Counted from the first letter of the stretch, positions 17,686 to 26,040 are shown. The stretch is DNA of 64,000 nucleotides from Albimonas pacifica (GCF_900113695.1 NZ_FOQH01000006.1:310001-374000); one strand, 5' to 3'. Notes: generated by a model not told the origin, from the sequence alone. Made by a program: numbers and translations.

Positions 17686-18825
17686 TCAGCCGCGCGGGCG
17701 GTGGACGTGGGCGGACTGGGCGAGGCCGAAGGCCAGCAGCAGCACCAGCATCGCCGAACCGCCGTAGGAGACCAGCGGCAGCGGCACGCCGACCACCGGC
17801 GCGAGCCCCGTCACCATCGCCATGTTCACCGAGAAGAACAGGAAGAACGTGGCGCCGATGCCCCCGGTCAGCAGCGCGCCGAACCGGTCCCGGTTGGCCA
17901 TCGCCGAGACGATGCAGAACAGCGTGATCAGCCCGTAGAGGATCAGCAGCGACAGGGCGCCGACGAAGCCGAACTCCTCGGCGAGCGTGGTGAAGATGAA
18001 GTCGGTGTGCTTCTCGGGCAGGAAGTTCAGCCGGGTCTGGGTGCCCTGCATGAAGCCACGGCCCGACAGCCCCCCCGAGCCGAAGGCGATCTTCGACTGG
18101 GTGATGTGGTAGCCCGCGCCCAGAGGGTCGGACTCGGGGTTCAGGAAGGTCTCGATCCGGCGGTACTGGTAGTCCTTGAGGAGCTGCCAGTCCGTGCCCC
18201 GGCTCTCGAGCACCGCCGTCACCAGGCCGGCGCCCAGCGCGATGGCGGCCAGGAAATACCCCCAGTGCACGCCGGCCAGCCACATCACCGCGCCCCCGCC
18301 CAGCGCCAGCAGCAGCGCGGTGCCGAGGTCGGGCTGCTTGAGGACCAGCGCCATGGGGACCAGGATCAGCAGCAGCGGCGGGAGCAGCCAGAGGGGACGG
18401 GAGACGCGGCCCTCGCCCAGCCAGTCGTAGTAGCGCGCCAGCGCCAGCACGACGGCGATCTTCATCAGCTCGGAGGGCTGCAGCTGCAGGGGGCCGATGG
18501 CGATCCAGCGGGTCGCGCCCATGCCGGTGTGCCCCGCGACCTCCACCGCCGCCAGCAGGGTGAGCGAGCCGACGTAGCTCAGCGGGGCCAGCGTGCGCCA
18601 GTAGCGGATGTGGATCATCGCCACGCCGAACATCAGCGCCATGCCGGCGGCGAAGCGCACCATCTGGCGAGACGCCCAGGGGTCGAGGTCGCCGCCCGCC
18701 ACCGAATAGAGCATCAGGAAGCCCACGCAGGCCACCGCCGCGATCAGCAGCGCCAGCCCCCAGTGAAAGCGCAGGACTTTCTGGAGCGGCGAGAGCGGGG
18801 CTTCGGGCGGGGCGAGGCGGGGCAT
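17686..18825 (-). CDS. rodA: Rod shape-determining protein RodA (peptidoglycan glycosyltransferase)
   Basis: 379 residues, SEDS family, about ten membrane segments. RodA polymerises lipid II for cell elongation together with PBP2. Signatures include FLMLYSVAGG, WIAIGPLQLQPSELMKI, VLKQPDLGTALLL, QGTQTRLNFLPEKHTDFIFTT (shown in parts: GRGFMQGTQ, LPEKHTDFIF, AEEFGFVGA) and the final GVPLPLVSYGGSAML. ATG 18825 directly precedes the conserved N-terminus. Unusually there is no pbpA or mreBCD gene immediately upstream; a 389-base non-coding gap and an outer-membrane protein gene lie there. Confidence 0.96.
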   Translation of the reverse strand: MPRLAPPEAPLSPLQKVLRFHWGLALLIAAVACVGFLMLYSVAGGDLDPWASRQMVRFAAGMALMFGVAMIHIRYWRTLAPLSYVGSLTLLAAVEVAGHTGMGATRWIAIGPLQLQPSELMKIAVVLALARYYDWLGEGRVSRPLWLLPPLLLILVPMALVLKQPDLGTALLLALGGGAVMWLAGVHWGYFLAAIALGAGLVTAVLESRGTDWQLLKDYQYRRIETFLNPESDPLGAGYHITQSKIAFGSGGLSGRGFMQGTQTRLNFLPEKHTDFIFTTLAEEFGFVGALSLLILYGLITLFCIVSAMANRDRFGALLTGGIGATFFLFFSVNMAMVTGLAPVVGVPLPLVSYGGSAMLVLLLAFGLAQSAHVHRPRG

Positions 18826-19214
18826 CTGCGCGGCATGGCGCAGGTCTGCGCAGGATGCAAGCGCGCAAGCGACACGGCGACGAGATCCGGGGCCGGCGGG
18901 ACGGCTCTGCCGTCCGCTGCGCGGCCGGGACGCCCGCCCGCCGACCCCGCTCCGGGCCGGCCGCCCGGCGTCCAGGGGCCGGAGGCGGCAGGGAAGGGCG
19001 CGTCCGGTCGGCGTCAGAGGCCGTCGGGGACGGGCAGGCGCCGGTCGGGACGGCGCGCCTCGAGATCCACGAATGCCTGCGGGCTGGGGAGGAAGACGCC
19101 GAAGCCGCCCTCGCAGGGGGCCGGCGCCGTTTCGCGGCGGGCAGGCGGCGCAGACGCGCCGCCGCAGGGGCGGGAACGCCGGGGCGGCCGGAGCGGGCAT
19201 CGGGACGGCGCCCC
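18826..19214. other. Intergenic region between rodA and the outer-membrane protein gene
   Basis: 389 bases with no supported gene. A minus-strand frame ending at 19014 reads GGFGVFLPSPQAFVDLE and on to a stop with GC-rich third positions, so it could be the end of a decayed gene, but no start codon with a ribosome site is visible. The rodA promoter should lie near 18830-18900. Confidence 0.4.
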
Positions 19215-20186
19215 TCAGAAGCTCGCCGACAGGCCCAGCGAGTAGCCGGTCAGGTTCCGCCCGATGGTCTGGCGGGCGACGATGCGCACCCGGCTCAGCG
19301 GCACCCAGGTCTTTTCGGTGTCGAACTCGATCCCCAGCCCCGCCTGCGCCAGCCAGCGCGTCTGCAGCACCTCGCCCTGGTCGCCCGGCAGCCAGGAGCC
19401 CGAGGCCTCGAACACCGCCCGCAGCGGGCCGCCGAACATCTCCACCCCCGTGGGCACGCGCAGCCGAGACCACGTGCCCAGGGTGGCGGCGGTCGAGCTC
19501 GCGTCGATCGCCTTCGAGCCCGCGATCGGCTCCAGGTGCAGGTGGGTGTAGCGCAGCTCCACGTCCGCGTCGTAGGCGTCGGAATGATACTCGTAGTCCA
19601 GCATCAGCGAGCCGCCGAAGCCCCCCGCCGTCAGCCGCCCGTCCTCGAGGAACTTCAGGTCCAGCCCGTAGCGCCGGTTCACGATCCGCCCCAGCAGCGA
19701 GGCGTCGCTCTCCACATGCCCCAGCGCCACGTTGACGATCGGGCGGAACACCAGCGTGTCGGTCAGGTGGAAGTCCCAGCCGATCCCCCCCTCGGCCCCC
19801 ACCGTCGTCCACTTCGTCGGCAGGCGCGAGCGCGAGGTCCCGTCCGAGAACACGAACACCGGGTCGTAGCGCGAATAGCCCACGAACCCCTCGAGATAGA
19901 GCGGGAACCCGTCCGAGATCGTGAAGGCGCCGCCGAGCTGCGAGGCGAAGAACTGGTTGCCCTCGCCCACGTTCGAATCGAGATGCAGCGTGCTCGCCGT
20001 CTCCGAGGGGACCGCCGTCACCCCCAGCATCGCCAGCGCCCCGGTGGCGCGCTCGGAGACGTCGGCGTCGATCAGGCGCAGCACCGCCGTGCCGAGCCTG
20101 CCCCGGCGTTCGCCCGCCTCCGCCCCGCTCCCCGCCAGCAGGCCGGCGACGAGCGCCAGCGCCAAGGTTCCCGTTCCTGCACGCAT
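19215..20186 (-). CDS. Putative outer-membrane beta-barrel protein
   Basis: 323 residues with a clear signal peptide (LALALVAGLLAGSGAEA, cleavage around residue 25). The mature part alternates hydrophobic and polar residues in many short strands (FPLYLEGFVGYSRYD, FRPIVNVALGHVE, LMLDYEYHS, VELRYTHLHLEP, FEASGSW) and ends GYSLGLSASF with a C-terminal Phe, the mark of BAM-inserted barrels. No named family is recognised with certainty; it resembles uncharacterised 'autotransporter/outer membrane beta-barrel' proteins. ATG 20186 has GAGGG upstream. It is divergent from the exbB-tonB operon, so it may be an outer-membrane partner, but it lacks a TonB plug domain. Confidence 0.75.
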   Translation of the reverse strand: MRAGTGTLALALVAGLLAGSGAEAGERRGRLGTAVLRLIDADVSERATGALAMLGVTAVPSETASTLHLDSNVGEGNQFFASQLGGAFTISDGFPLYLEGFVGYSRYDPVFVFSDGTSRSRLPTKWTTVGAEGGIGWDFHLTDTLVFRPIVNVALGHVESDASLLGRIVNRRYGLDLKFLEDGRLTAGGFGGSLMLDYEYHSDAYDADVELRYTHLHLEPIAGSKAIDASSTAATLGTWSRLRVPTGVEMFGGPLRAVFEASGSWLPGDQGEVLQTRWLAQAGLGIEFDTEKTWVPLSRVRIVARQTIGRNLTGYSLGLSASF

Positions 20187-20386
20187 GCTCGTTCGTCCCT
20201 CACGCCGGCCGCCCCCGCGCGTCCAGCATAGCCTGCGCCGGGGCGGCCCGAAACGATCCGTTCGCGCGGCGGTGCGTCCCGCGGCGCGGCGGAATGCTTG
20301 ACAAGTTTCGTCGGAGAAGCGATCTCCCCCGCAGCCAGCGGCCCCGCCGCGAGCCATCCGCGACATCCCAGAACCAGGAGGTCCGC

Positions 20387-20467
20387 ATGCTCGCCCCGCG
20401 CCTCGTCCGCCGCCTCCGCCAGACGCCCCGCCGCGCCGCCATGCCCTGCCGGAGGGCCGCGCGATGA
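20387..20467 (+). CDS. Possible 26-residue leader peptide of the exbB operon
   Basis: A 26-codon frame, MLAPRLVRRLRQTPRRAA and on, with eight to nine Arg residues, beginning 5 bases after a perfect AGGAGG and ending in an ATGA overlap with the exbB start codon. exbB itself has no comparable ribosome site, so its translation may depend on reading this leader. A TTGACA hexamer lies at 20298, about 90 bases upstream. It does not match HemP. It might be a regulatory leader or simply provide coupling; expression is unproven. Confidence 0.5.
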   Translation: MLAPRLVRRLRQTPRRAAMPCRRAAR

Positions 20468-21519
20468 CCGGCATGGCCGAGATCTCCCTCGCCCAGGCCG
20501 CGACCGCGCCCGCGCAGGGCGTGGCGCCCCAGGCCCCCGCCGCGCCCCAGGCGCCGGCCGCTCCGGGCACGCCCGCGCCCGCCGCCGAAGCGCCCGGCAG
20601 CCCCGAGGCCCCCGCGCCCGCCGCGCCCCCCGCCGACGCCCCCGCCGCCGGAACCCCCGCCGCGCCCGCCGCGGAGGCGCCGCCCGCGGACGCCCCCGCC
20701 GGCGCCGGGACCCCCGCGCCCGCCGGGACCATGCCCTCCCCCGACGCCGTCGCGCCGCCCGTGGACGCCGCGGGCCTGCCGGCGGGGGGCGAGGCGCTCT
20801 CGCCCGACGGGATCGCCGAGCCTGCGACGGGGCTCTTCGGGGGCGCCTTCGACTCCGCCTTCCAGATGCTCCACGACGGCGGGCCGGCGGTCTGGGCGAT
20901 CGCCGCGCTCTCGGTCGTCACCGTGGCGCTGATCCTGTGGAAGACCTGGACGCTGATCCGGCTCGGCGCCTGGTCGCGCGCGCGCTCCGAGCGGGCGATG
21001 GCCGCCTTCATGGCCGGCGGGCCCGAGGCCGGTCTCGCCGCCCTGCGCCGCCGCCCCGGCCTGCGCGGGCGGATGCTGCGCACCGGCTTCGCCGCGGTCG
21101 CCGCCCTCCCCCCCGAGGCCGCCCGCGAGGAGACCGCCCGCGTCGCCAAACGCGAGCTCGCCGACGCCCGCACCGGCCTGCGCGCGCTGGAGCTGATCGC
21201 CACCGCCGCCCCCCTGCTGGGCCTGCTGGGCACCGTGCTGGGCATGATCGCCGCCTTCCGCACCCTGCAGGAGGCCGGCGGGCGCGCCGACCCCGCCATG
21301 CTCGCAGGCGGCATCTGGGAGGCGCTGCTGACCACCGCCGCCGGCATGGCCGTGGCGATCCCCGCCTCCGCCGCCCTGACCTGGTTCGAGAGCGTCGCCG
21401 ACCGCGCCCGACAGGACATGGAGGATCTCGGCGCCCGCCTGTTCCTCGCCCCCGCCGCCGCCGCGCGTCCCGCCGCCTTCGCCCCCGACGCCCCCGGGAC
21501 CCGCGCCGATGCTGCTTGA
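20464..21519 (+). CDS. exbB: MotA/TolQ/ExbB proton channel family protein (ExbB)
   Basis: 351 residues. ExbB forms the inner-membrane pentameric channel energising TonB. The first 130 residues are an Ala/Pro/Glu-rich periplasmic region, as seen in long ExbB proteins, then a membrane segment PAVWAIAALSVVTVALILW, a cytoplasmic helical domain, and two further segments: LELIATAAPLLGLLGTVLGM (the most conserved ExbB/TolQ stretch) and LTTAAGMAVAIPASAAL. The start overlaps a 26-codon leader by ATGA; the end overlaps exbD by 11 bases. Its partner genes exbD, exbD and tonB follow, so it serves TonB-dependent uptake rather than Tol-Pal. Confidence 0.93.
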   Translation: MTGMAEISLAQAATAPAQGVAPQAPAAPQAPAAPGTPAPAAEAPGSPEAPAPAAPPADAPAAGTPAAPAAEAPPADAPAGAGTPAPAGTMPSPDAVAPPVDAAGLPAGGEALSPDGIAEPATGLFGGAFDSAFQMLHDGGPAVWAIAALSVVTVALILWKTWTLIRLGAWSRARSERAMAAFMAGGPEAGLAALRRRPGLRGRMLRTGFAAVAALPPEAAREETARVAKRELADARTGLRALELIATAAPLLGLLGTVLGMIAAFRTLQEAGGRADPAMLAGGIWEALLTTAAGMAVAIPASAALTWFESVADRARQDMEDLGARLFLAPAAAARPAAFAPDAPGTRADAA

Positions 21520-21886
21520 CGAGGCCCCGCGCAGACCCCGCCGCATCAGCCTCACGCCGATGATCGACGTGGTGTTCCTGCTGCTGGTGTTCTTCATGCT
21601 CGCGGCCCGCTTCGGGGTCGAGGGGGTGCTGCCCGTCTCCCCCGCCGGCGGCGGGGGGAGCTGGAGCGGCCCGCCCCGCCTCGTGGACGTGCGCCCCGAG
21701 GGCGTGACCCTCAACGGAACCCCGATCGCGCCCGAGGCGCTGGCGGGCGCGCTCGACCGCCTGTCGGCCTCCCCCTCCGACCCGGTGGTGCTGCGCGGCC
21801 GCGACGGGGCCACCCTGCAGCGCCTCGCCGACGTCGCCCGCGCCGCCTCGGGCGGCGGCCTGCGCCCCGTGATCCTGGCGGAGTGA
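21509..21886 (+). CDS. exbD: Biopolymer transporter ExbD (first copy, with membrane Asp)
   Basis: 125 residues. ExbD has one transmembrane helix inside the ExbB pentamer; a conserved membrane Asp is needed for proton use. Here ISLTPMIDVVFLLLVFFML places the Asp at residue 20. The periplasmic domain (VDVRPEGVTLNG, VVLRGRDGATLQRLADV) fits the family. It overlaps exbB by 11 bases and is followed 5 bases later by a second exbD. Confidence 0.92.
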   Translation: MLLDEAPRRPRRISLTPMIDVVFLLLVFFMLAARFGVEGVLPVSPAGGGGSWSGPPRLVDVRPEGVTLNGTPIAPEALAGALDRLSASPSDPVVLRGRDGATLQRLADVARAASGGGLRPVILAE

Positions 21887-21891
21887 GCCCG

Positions 21892-22290
21892 ATGCGCCTC
21901 GACGCCCCCCAGCCGAAACCGCCCGTCGAATCGGCCACGCCGATGATCAACGTGGTGTTCCTGCTGCTGATCTTCTTCCTGATGACCGCCACCATCGCGC
22001 CCCCCGCCCCCTTCGAGGTCGATCCCCCCCGCGCCGAGGCCGAGCCCGCCTCGACCGAGACGCCCGATACCCTCCACCTCGCCGCCGACGGCCGCATGGC
22101 CTTCGGCGAGGCCCGGGGCGAGGCCGCGCTCGACGCCGCCGCCGCAGCCGTGGGCGGGGCCGGGCAGGGCGCCTCCCCCCTGTCGCTGCGCGCCGACGCG
22201 GGCATGGAGGCCGCGGCCCTCGCCCGCGTGCTGACCCGCCTGGGCGAACGGGGCGTGGCGCGCGCCGACATCGTCGTCTCGGGACGCTGA
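21892..22290 (+). CDS. exbD: Biopolymer transporter ExbD (second copy, membrane Asp replaced by Asn)
   Basis: 132 residues, same architecture as the preceding gene. The helix reads ESATPMINVVFLLLIFFLMTA: the residue aligned with the essential Asp is Asn 20. The periplasmic part ends GVARADIVVSGR. ATG 21892 is preferred to GTG 21883 because GGAG precedes it by 8 bases. Two ExbD proteins per ExbB pentamer are known structurally, so one active and one Asn variant could form a heterodimer; this is inference. tonB follows after 5 bases. Confidence 0.9.
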   Translation: MRLDAPQPKPPVESATPMINVVFLLLIFFLMTATIAPPAPFEVDPPRAEAEPASTETPDTLHLAADGRMAFGEARGEAALDAAAAAVGGAGQGASPLSLRADAGMEAAALARVLTRLGERGVARADIVVSGR

Positions 22291-22295
22291 GCGCG

Positions 22296-23453
22296 ATGCG
22301 GCGGACGGGCTCCTTCCTCCTGTTCCTGGCGCTGGCGGCGGCGCTGCACCTGGCGGCCTTCGCAAGCTTCCGGCAGGACGACGAGGGCGCCGCCTCCGCC
22401 TCCGGCGCCGGCGGGACCGAGGCCCTGTCGGTCGCCGCCGCCTCCCCCCGGCTCGCCGCCCTGGTCGAGGACTGGGACCGCCCGCCCGAGACCGCGGAGG
22501 CGCCCGAGGCCGAGGCGCCCGACCTCGCCCCCGAGACGCCGCCCCGTCCCGTGACCGCCGACGCCCCCCCGACCCAGAGCGCGCCGCGCGCCCCTGCGCC
22601 CGCCCCGCAGCCCGCCGAGGCCCCGCCGCCCGCGGCCGAGGCGCCGGCGCGCACGGCCATGCCCTCGCCGACCGCGCCGCCGAGCCTCGCCCCCAGCCTG
22701 CCCGCAGACCTGCCCGCGCCGAGCCGGGCGCCCGAGACCCCGCCCGAGCGCGCCGAGGCCCCGCGCCCCGAGGCCCCCGCCGCGCCCCCCGCGGCCGAGC
22801 CCCCCGCCGCGCAGGCGCCCGCGCCGCCGCCGCCCGCGCCGGAGGCCGCGCCCGAGCCTGAAACCGAAACCGCCGCCGTCCCCCCGCCCCCGGTCCGCCC
22901 GGAGGCGCCGGCCCGCCCCGTCCGCCGCCAGCAGGTCGCCGAGACGCGCCCCGAACCCAAACCCGAACCCAAGCCGCAGCCCAAGCCCGAGCGCCCCGCC
23001 GCCAGCGCCGCCAAGGCCGCGCGGGAGACCGCCGCGGCCCGGTCCGAGTCCGCGTCCGAGTCCGACGCCCCCTCCGCCGGCGCCGCGAGCGAGGAGCGCC
23101 GCGCGGCCGGCGCCGGCGGCGGCGCGGTCGCCGGGTCCGGCCAGGGGCCCGAGGCGGCCGGCGCCGACCCCGACGCGGCGCGCCAGCTGGTGATGGAATG
23201 GGGCGCCCGGATCCGCAACCAGGTGCAGGGCCGGCGCGAGCTCGACCGCGGCGACGGGCAGGGCGAGGCGCTGGTCAAGCTGGTGGTCTCCGCCGACGGG
23301 GCGCTGCTCTCCCACGCCATCCAGCGCAGCGCCGGCGCCGCGCTCGACCGTGCCGCGCTGCGCGCCGTCGCCGCCGCCGCGCCCTTCCCCTCGGCGCCCG
23401 CAGGCCTCGGCGACCAGCGGCGCAGCTTCCTGCTGCCGGTGCGGTTCAACTGA
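22296..23453 (+). CDS. tonB: TonB energy transducer
   Basis: 385 residues. TonB spans the periplasm and passes energy from ExbBD to outer-membrane receptors. An N-terminal anchor (FLLFLALAAALHLAAFASF) is followed by about 200 residues rich in Pro, Ala and Glu, with short KPEPKPQPKPE repeats around residue 225, and a C-terminal TonB fold of about 85 residues (RNQVQGRRELD, ALVKLVVSADGALLS, RSAGAALDRAALRAVAAAAPFPSAP, FLLPVRFN). The periplasmic spacer is long for the family. It is the last gene of the operon; an 11-bp hairpin follows at 23528-23561. Confidence 0.92.
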   Translation: MRRTGSFLLFLALAAALHLAAFASFRQDDEGAASASGAGGTEALSVAAASPRLAALVEDWDRPPETAEAPEAEAPDLAPETPPRPVTADAPPTQSAPRAPAPAPQPAEAPPPAAEAPARTAMPSPTAPPSLAPSLPADLPAPSRAPETPPERAEAPRPEAPAAPPAAEPPAAQAPAPPPPAPEAAPEPETETAAVPPPPVRPEAPARPVRRQQVAETRPEPKPEPKPQPKPERPAASAAKAARETAAARSESASESDAPSAGAASEERRAAGAGGGAVAGSGQGPEAAGADPDAARQLVMEWGARIRNQVQGRRELDRGDGQGEALVKLVVSADGALLSHAIQRSAGAALDRAALRAVAAAAPFPSAPAGLGDQRRSFLLPVRFN

Positions 23454-23527
23454 CCCCCGGCCGCTCCGCGGGCCCCGACCTCCGAAAAGCCGCCCCCGAA
23501 ACGCCGCCCCCGAAATCCGACCACGAA

Positions 23528-23561
23528 ACGGCCGCCTCGCGCCGAAGCGCAGGCGGCCGTT
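23528..23561 (+). terminator. Hairpin after tonB
   Basis: Perfect 11-bp stem AACGGCCGCCT/AGGCGGCCGTT with a 12-base loop, 75 bases after the tonB stop; no T-run follows. Likely end of the exbB-tonB transcript. Confidence 0.55.
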
Positions 23562-23643
23562 GCGTCACGCGCGCGTGATGAGGTCCCGACGCGGCGTCAT
23601 GATAGGCTCCCGTCAACCATCCTCCGGTTCAGGGAGTTCCTCG

Positions 23644-23781
23644 ATGATCCGACTTCGCCTCGCCGCCGTTCTCGCCACGCTCGTCCTGGGCGCGGCGGCC
23701 TTCTCCGCCGCCCCGGCCATGGCCGAAGGGGGCGGCGACTGCGGCTCCGCCTCGAAGCCGACGCCGACCGTCGGGTCGTGA
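23644..23781 (+). CDS. Small secreted peptide, 45 residues, unknown
   Basis: A predicted signal peptide (MIRLRLAAVLATLVLGAAAF to AMA, cleavage around residue 28) leaves a mature piece of about 17 residues, EGGGDCGSASKPTPTVGS, with one Cys. ATG 23644 has GGGAG 8 bases upstream. Short proteins of this build are common in alphaproteobacterial genomes but are poorly studied; I do not recognise a family. It stands alone between the tonB terminator and a convergent EI24 gene. Confidence 0.55.
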   Translation: MIRLRLAAVLATLVLGAAAFSAAPAMAEGGGDCGSASKPTPTVGS

Positions 23782-23910
23782 CGGCAGGGTCCTGACGGAC
23801 CCCGCCTGACCCGGGCCGCCCGCGCGGCCCAGGCGGCCCCGCCGGACCGGAGGCGCCCGAGGGGCGTCCTCCGGACGGCGACGCCGGGCCCAGGCGCCCG
23901 AACCCACACC

Positions 23911-24606
23911 TCAGCCCGCGGGGATCTCCCCGTGGGCACGGTGGAACATGTGGGTGAAGGTCGACACCGCCAGCACCGGGATCGCCAGCGCCACCAGCGG
24001 GATCGACAGCGCCAGCGCCATCAGCACGCCGGCCGCGAAGATGCGCCCGCCCATCCGCTTGCGCAGCAGGCGGGCCTCCTTCGCGCCCACCCGCCGGGCG
24101 GCGGCGAGCTCGAAATACTGCCGCCCCAGCAGCCAGCCGTTGATCGCCACGAAGACGAAGGGCGCCGCGGGAGGCACGGCGAAGTAGATCACCAGCCCCA
24201 CCAGGTTCAGACCGATCAGCGCGGCGGCGAAGATCAGCCCGTCCGCCAGGATCTCGAGCCAGGTCATCGAGCGCGCGGGCGGCAGGTGGGGGTAGAACTT
24301 CGCCTCCACCGCCTCGGCGATCTCCTCGAGGAAGAGGCCGATGAAGAGCGCGGCCACCGGGAACATCAGGAACACGGCCCCCAGCGCCCCCGCCGTCCAG
24401 GCGAGGATGTCCACCGCCCCGTCCAGGAACGACAGGTCCTGGCCGAAGGCGCTCAGCCCGTTGTCGGGGATCATCGCCACCAGCTGGCCCCAGCCGAACA
24501 TGGCCGCGACCAGCAGGGCGACCGTCAGGCCGATCGAGAGCAGGAACACGCGGCGGAAGCGCGGGTCGCCGATCTGCCCGACGGCCCTCAGGAAATCCCC
24601 GATCAT
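23911..24606 (-). CDS. EI24/CysZ-like membrane protein
   Basis: 231 residues with about five hydrophobic stretches and the EI24 pattern: FLMFPVAALFIGLFLEEIAEAVE, the FYPHLPPARSMTW motif, LNLVGLVIYF, GWLLGRQYFELAAARRVG and RIFAAGVLMALALSIPLVALAIPVLAVSTFTHMFH (shown in shorter parts: NGWLLGRQYFE, FTHMFH). CysZ members carry sulphate, but alphaproteobacterial EI24 proteins are uncharacterised and the LLGRQYFELAA signature is typical of them. The gene starts 4 bases after the nitroreductase stop, so the two are co-transcribed. Confidence 0.82.
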   Translation of the reverse strand: MIGDFLRAVGQIGDPRFRRVFLLSIGLTVALLVAAMFGWGQLVAMIPDNGLSAFGQDLSFLDGAVDILAWTAGALGAVFLMFPVAALFIGLFLEEIAEAVEAKFYPHLPPARSMTWLEILADGLIFAAALIGLNLVGLVIYFAVPPAAPFVFVAINGWLLGRQYFELAAARRVGAKEARLLRKRMGGRIFAAGVLMALALSIPLVALAIPVLAVSTFTHMFHRAHGEIPAG

Positions 24607-24610
24607 CGGC

Positions 24611-25210
24611 TCACATCCCCCGCCACTCGACCTTCGCCTCCATGTCCGGGCGCGGCCGCTCGGTCACCGGGCGGGTCGGGGTCCCGATATGGATGAAGCC
24701 CGCCACCCACTCGGTGGGCGCGAGGCCGAGCCCCGTCTCCAGGAACTCCCGGTCCCGGGCCATCCAGGCGGTCAGCCAGTTGGCGCCCCAGCCCGAGGCG
24801 AGCGCGGCGTTCACCAGCGCCAGGCACACCGCGCCCGCCGACAGGGTCTGCTCCACCTCCGGCACCTTCTCCGACTCCCTGGGGGCCGCGACCACGGCGA
24901 GGGTCAGCGGCGTCAGCTCGAAGGGCTCGGCGTGCTTCTCCAGCCGGTCGGGGTCGATGCCGCGCGCGGCCCCCAGGCTGCGGGTCAGCGCGCCCAGCTT
25001 CGCGGCCTCCTCCCCCGCCAGCACGATGAAGCGCCAGGGCTCCATCTTGCCATGGTCGGGCGAGCGGGCGGCGGCGGTCAGCATCGTCTCGACCGTCGCG
25101 CGGTCGGGGCCGGGGAAGGTCAGGGTCTTGGCGATCCGCGAACGCCGCGTGAGCAGGAATTCGAGCGCGGCGGGATCGGCGGAGATCAGCGGGGCGGTTG
25201 CGTCGGTCAA
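24611..25210 (-). CDS. Nitroreductase family protein (TTG start)
   Basis: 199 residues. FMN-dependent NAD(P)H oxidoreductase of the YdjA-like short group. FLLTRRSRIAKTL gives the FMN phosphate contacts, AAARSPDHGKMEPWRFIVL is the conserved loop, SAGAVCLALVNAALASGWGANWLTAW and EWVAGFIHIGTPT complete the fold. The start is read as TTG 25210 because GAGG lies 6 bases upstream and no ATG or GTG precedes the conserved region within a sensible distance. Substrate unknown. It is coupled to the EI24 gene downstream. Confidence 0.88.
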   Translation of the reverse strand: MTDATAPLISADPAALEFLLTRRSRIAKTLTFPGPDRATVETMLTAAARSPDHGKMEPWRFIVLAGEEAAKLGALTRSLGAARGIDPDRLEKHAEPFELTPLTLAVVAAPRESEKVPEVEQTLSAGAVCLALVNAALASGWGANWLTAWMARDREFLETGLGLAPTEWVAGFIHIGTPTRPVTERPRPDMEAKVEWRGM

Positions 25211-25317
25211 AACGGTCCTCGGGGGGCGTATGGGGGGGAGCGCTGGGCAGGGTCCGCAGATCGGCCCCCGGGCCTGGCAAGTCAAGGTTCGCGCCCGGCG
25301 CGGCCGGGCGCGACGGC

Positions 25318-26040
25318 TCAGCCGCGGGCGACCAGCACCGGCGCGGTCAGGTCCGCAAGCCGGGTCTTCTGGCGCCCCTCGGCGTCGAAGTTGGCGGGGT
25401 CGAGCCAGGCGGCGTAGGCGGCCTCGAGCTGCGGCGCCTCCTTGTCGATCATCGCATACCAGGCGGTGTCGCGGCTGCGGCCCTTGTAGACCACGGCCTG
25501 GCGGAACACCCCCTCGTAGGAGAAGCCGAAGCGCATCGCCGCCGCGCGCGAGGCGGCGTTGAGCGTGTCGCATTTCCACTCGAACCGGCGGTAGCCCAGG
25601 CGGAACACCTCCCGCATCAGCAGGAAGATCGCCTCGGTGGCCGCCGGGGTGCGCTGCATCCGCGGCCCCCACCAGATCCAGCCGACCTCGATGGTTCCGG
25701 CGGCGGGCGCGATGCGCATCAGCGAGCACCAGCCCTCCGCCCGCCCCGTCGCGGCCGAGCGCAGGGCGAAGAACATCGGATCGGCCGAGGCCGCGTTGCG
25801 CGCCAGCAGCGCGTCGAACTCGGCCCGGCTCCCGAAGGGCCCGTCGCCGAGCCAGGTCCAGCTGCGCCCCTCGGGGTCCTGCAGGGCCGCGTCCCACAGC
25901 TCGTCGCCATGGCGCGCGGGGTCCAGCGGCTCGAGGCTCGCCCAGCGGCCGACCAGCGGCGCGCGGGCGGGGACGGGCGGCGGCGTCCAGTCGGGCAGCG
26001 CCTCGCCGATCGGCTGGCCCAGCGCGTTCAGCCGCGTCAT
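25318..26040 (-). CDS. GNAT family N-acetyltransferase
   Basis: 240 residues. RimJ/RimL-type acetyltransferase fold: WASLEPLDPARHGDELWD, FFALRSAATGRAEGWCSL, GTIEVGWIWWGPRMQRTPAATEAIFLLM, FEWKCDTLNAASRAAAMRFGFSYEG (shown in parts: IEVGWIWWGP, RTPAATEA, NAASRAAAMRFGF) and FRQAVVYKGRSRDTAWYAM. The acceptor is not predictable. The start overlaps the GST stop by ATGA, so three genes (129-residue protein, GST, GNAT) are translationally coupled. Confidence 0.88.
   Translation of the reverse strand: MTRLNALGQPIGEALPDWTPPPVPARAPLVGRWASLEPLDPARHGDELWDAALQDPEGRSWTWLGDGPFGSRAEFDALLARNAASADPMFFALRSAATGRAEGWCSLMRIAPAAGTIEVGWIWWGPRMQRTPAATEAIFLLMREVFRLGYRRFEWKCDTLNAASRAAAMRFGFSYEGVFRQAVVYKGRSRDTAWYAMIDKEAPQLEAAYAAWLDPANFDAEGRQKTRLADLTAPVLVARG

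Noticed and set aside
19215..20186. TonB-dependent receptor for the divergent exbB-tonB operon
   Set aside because: At 323 residues it is too short and has no plug domain or TonB box; only a small barrel is supported.
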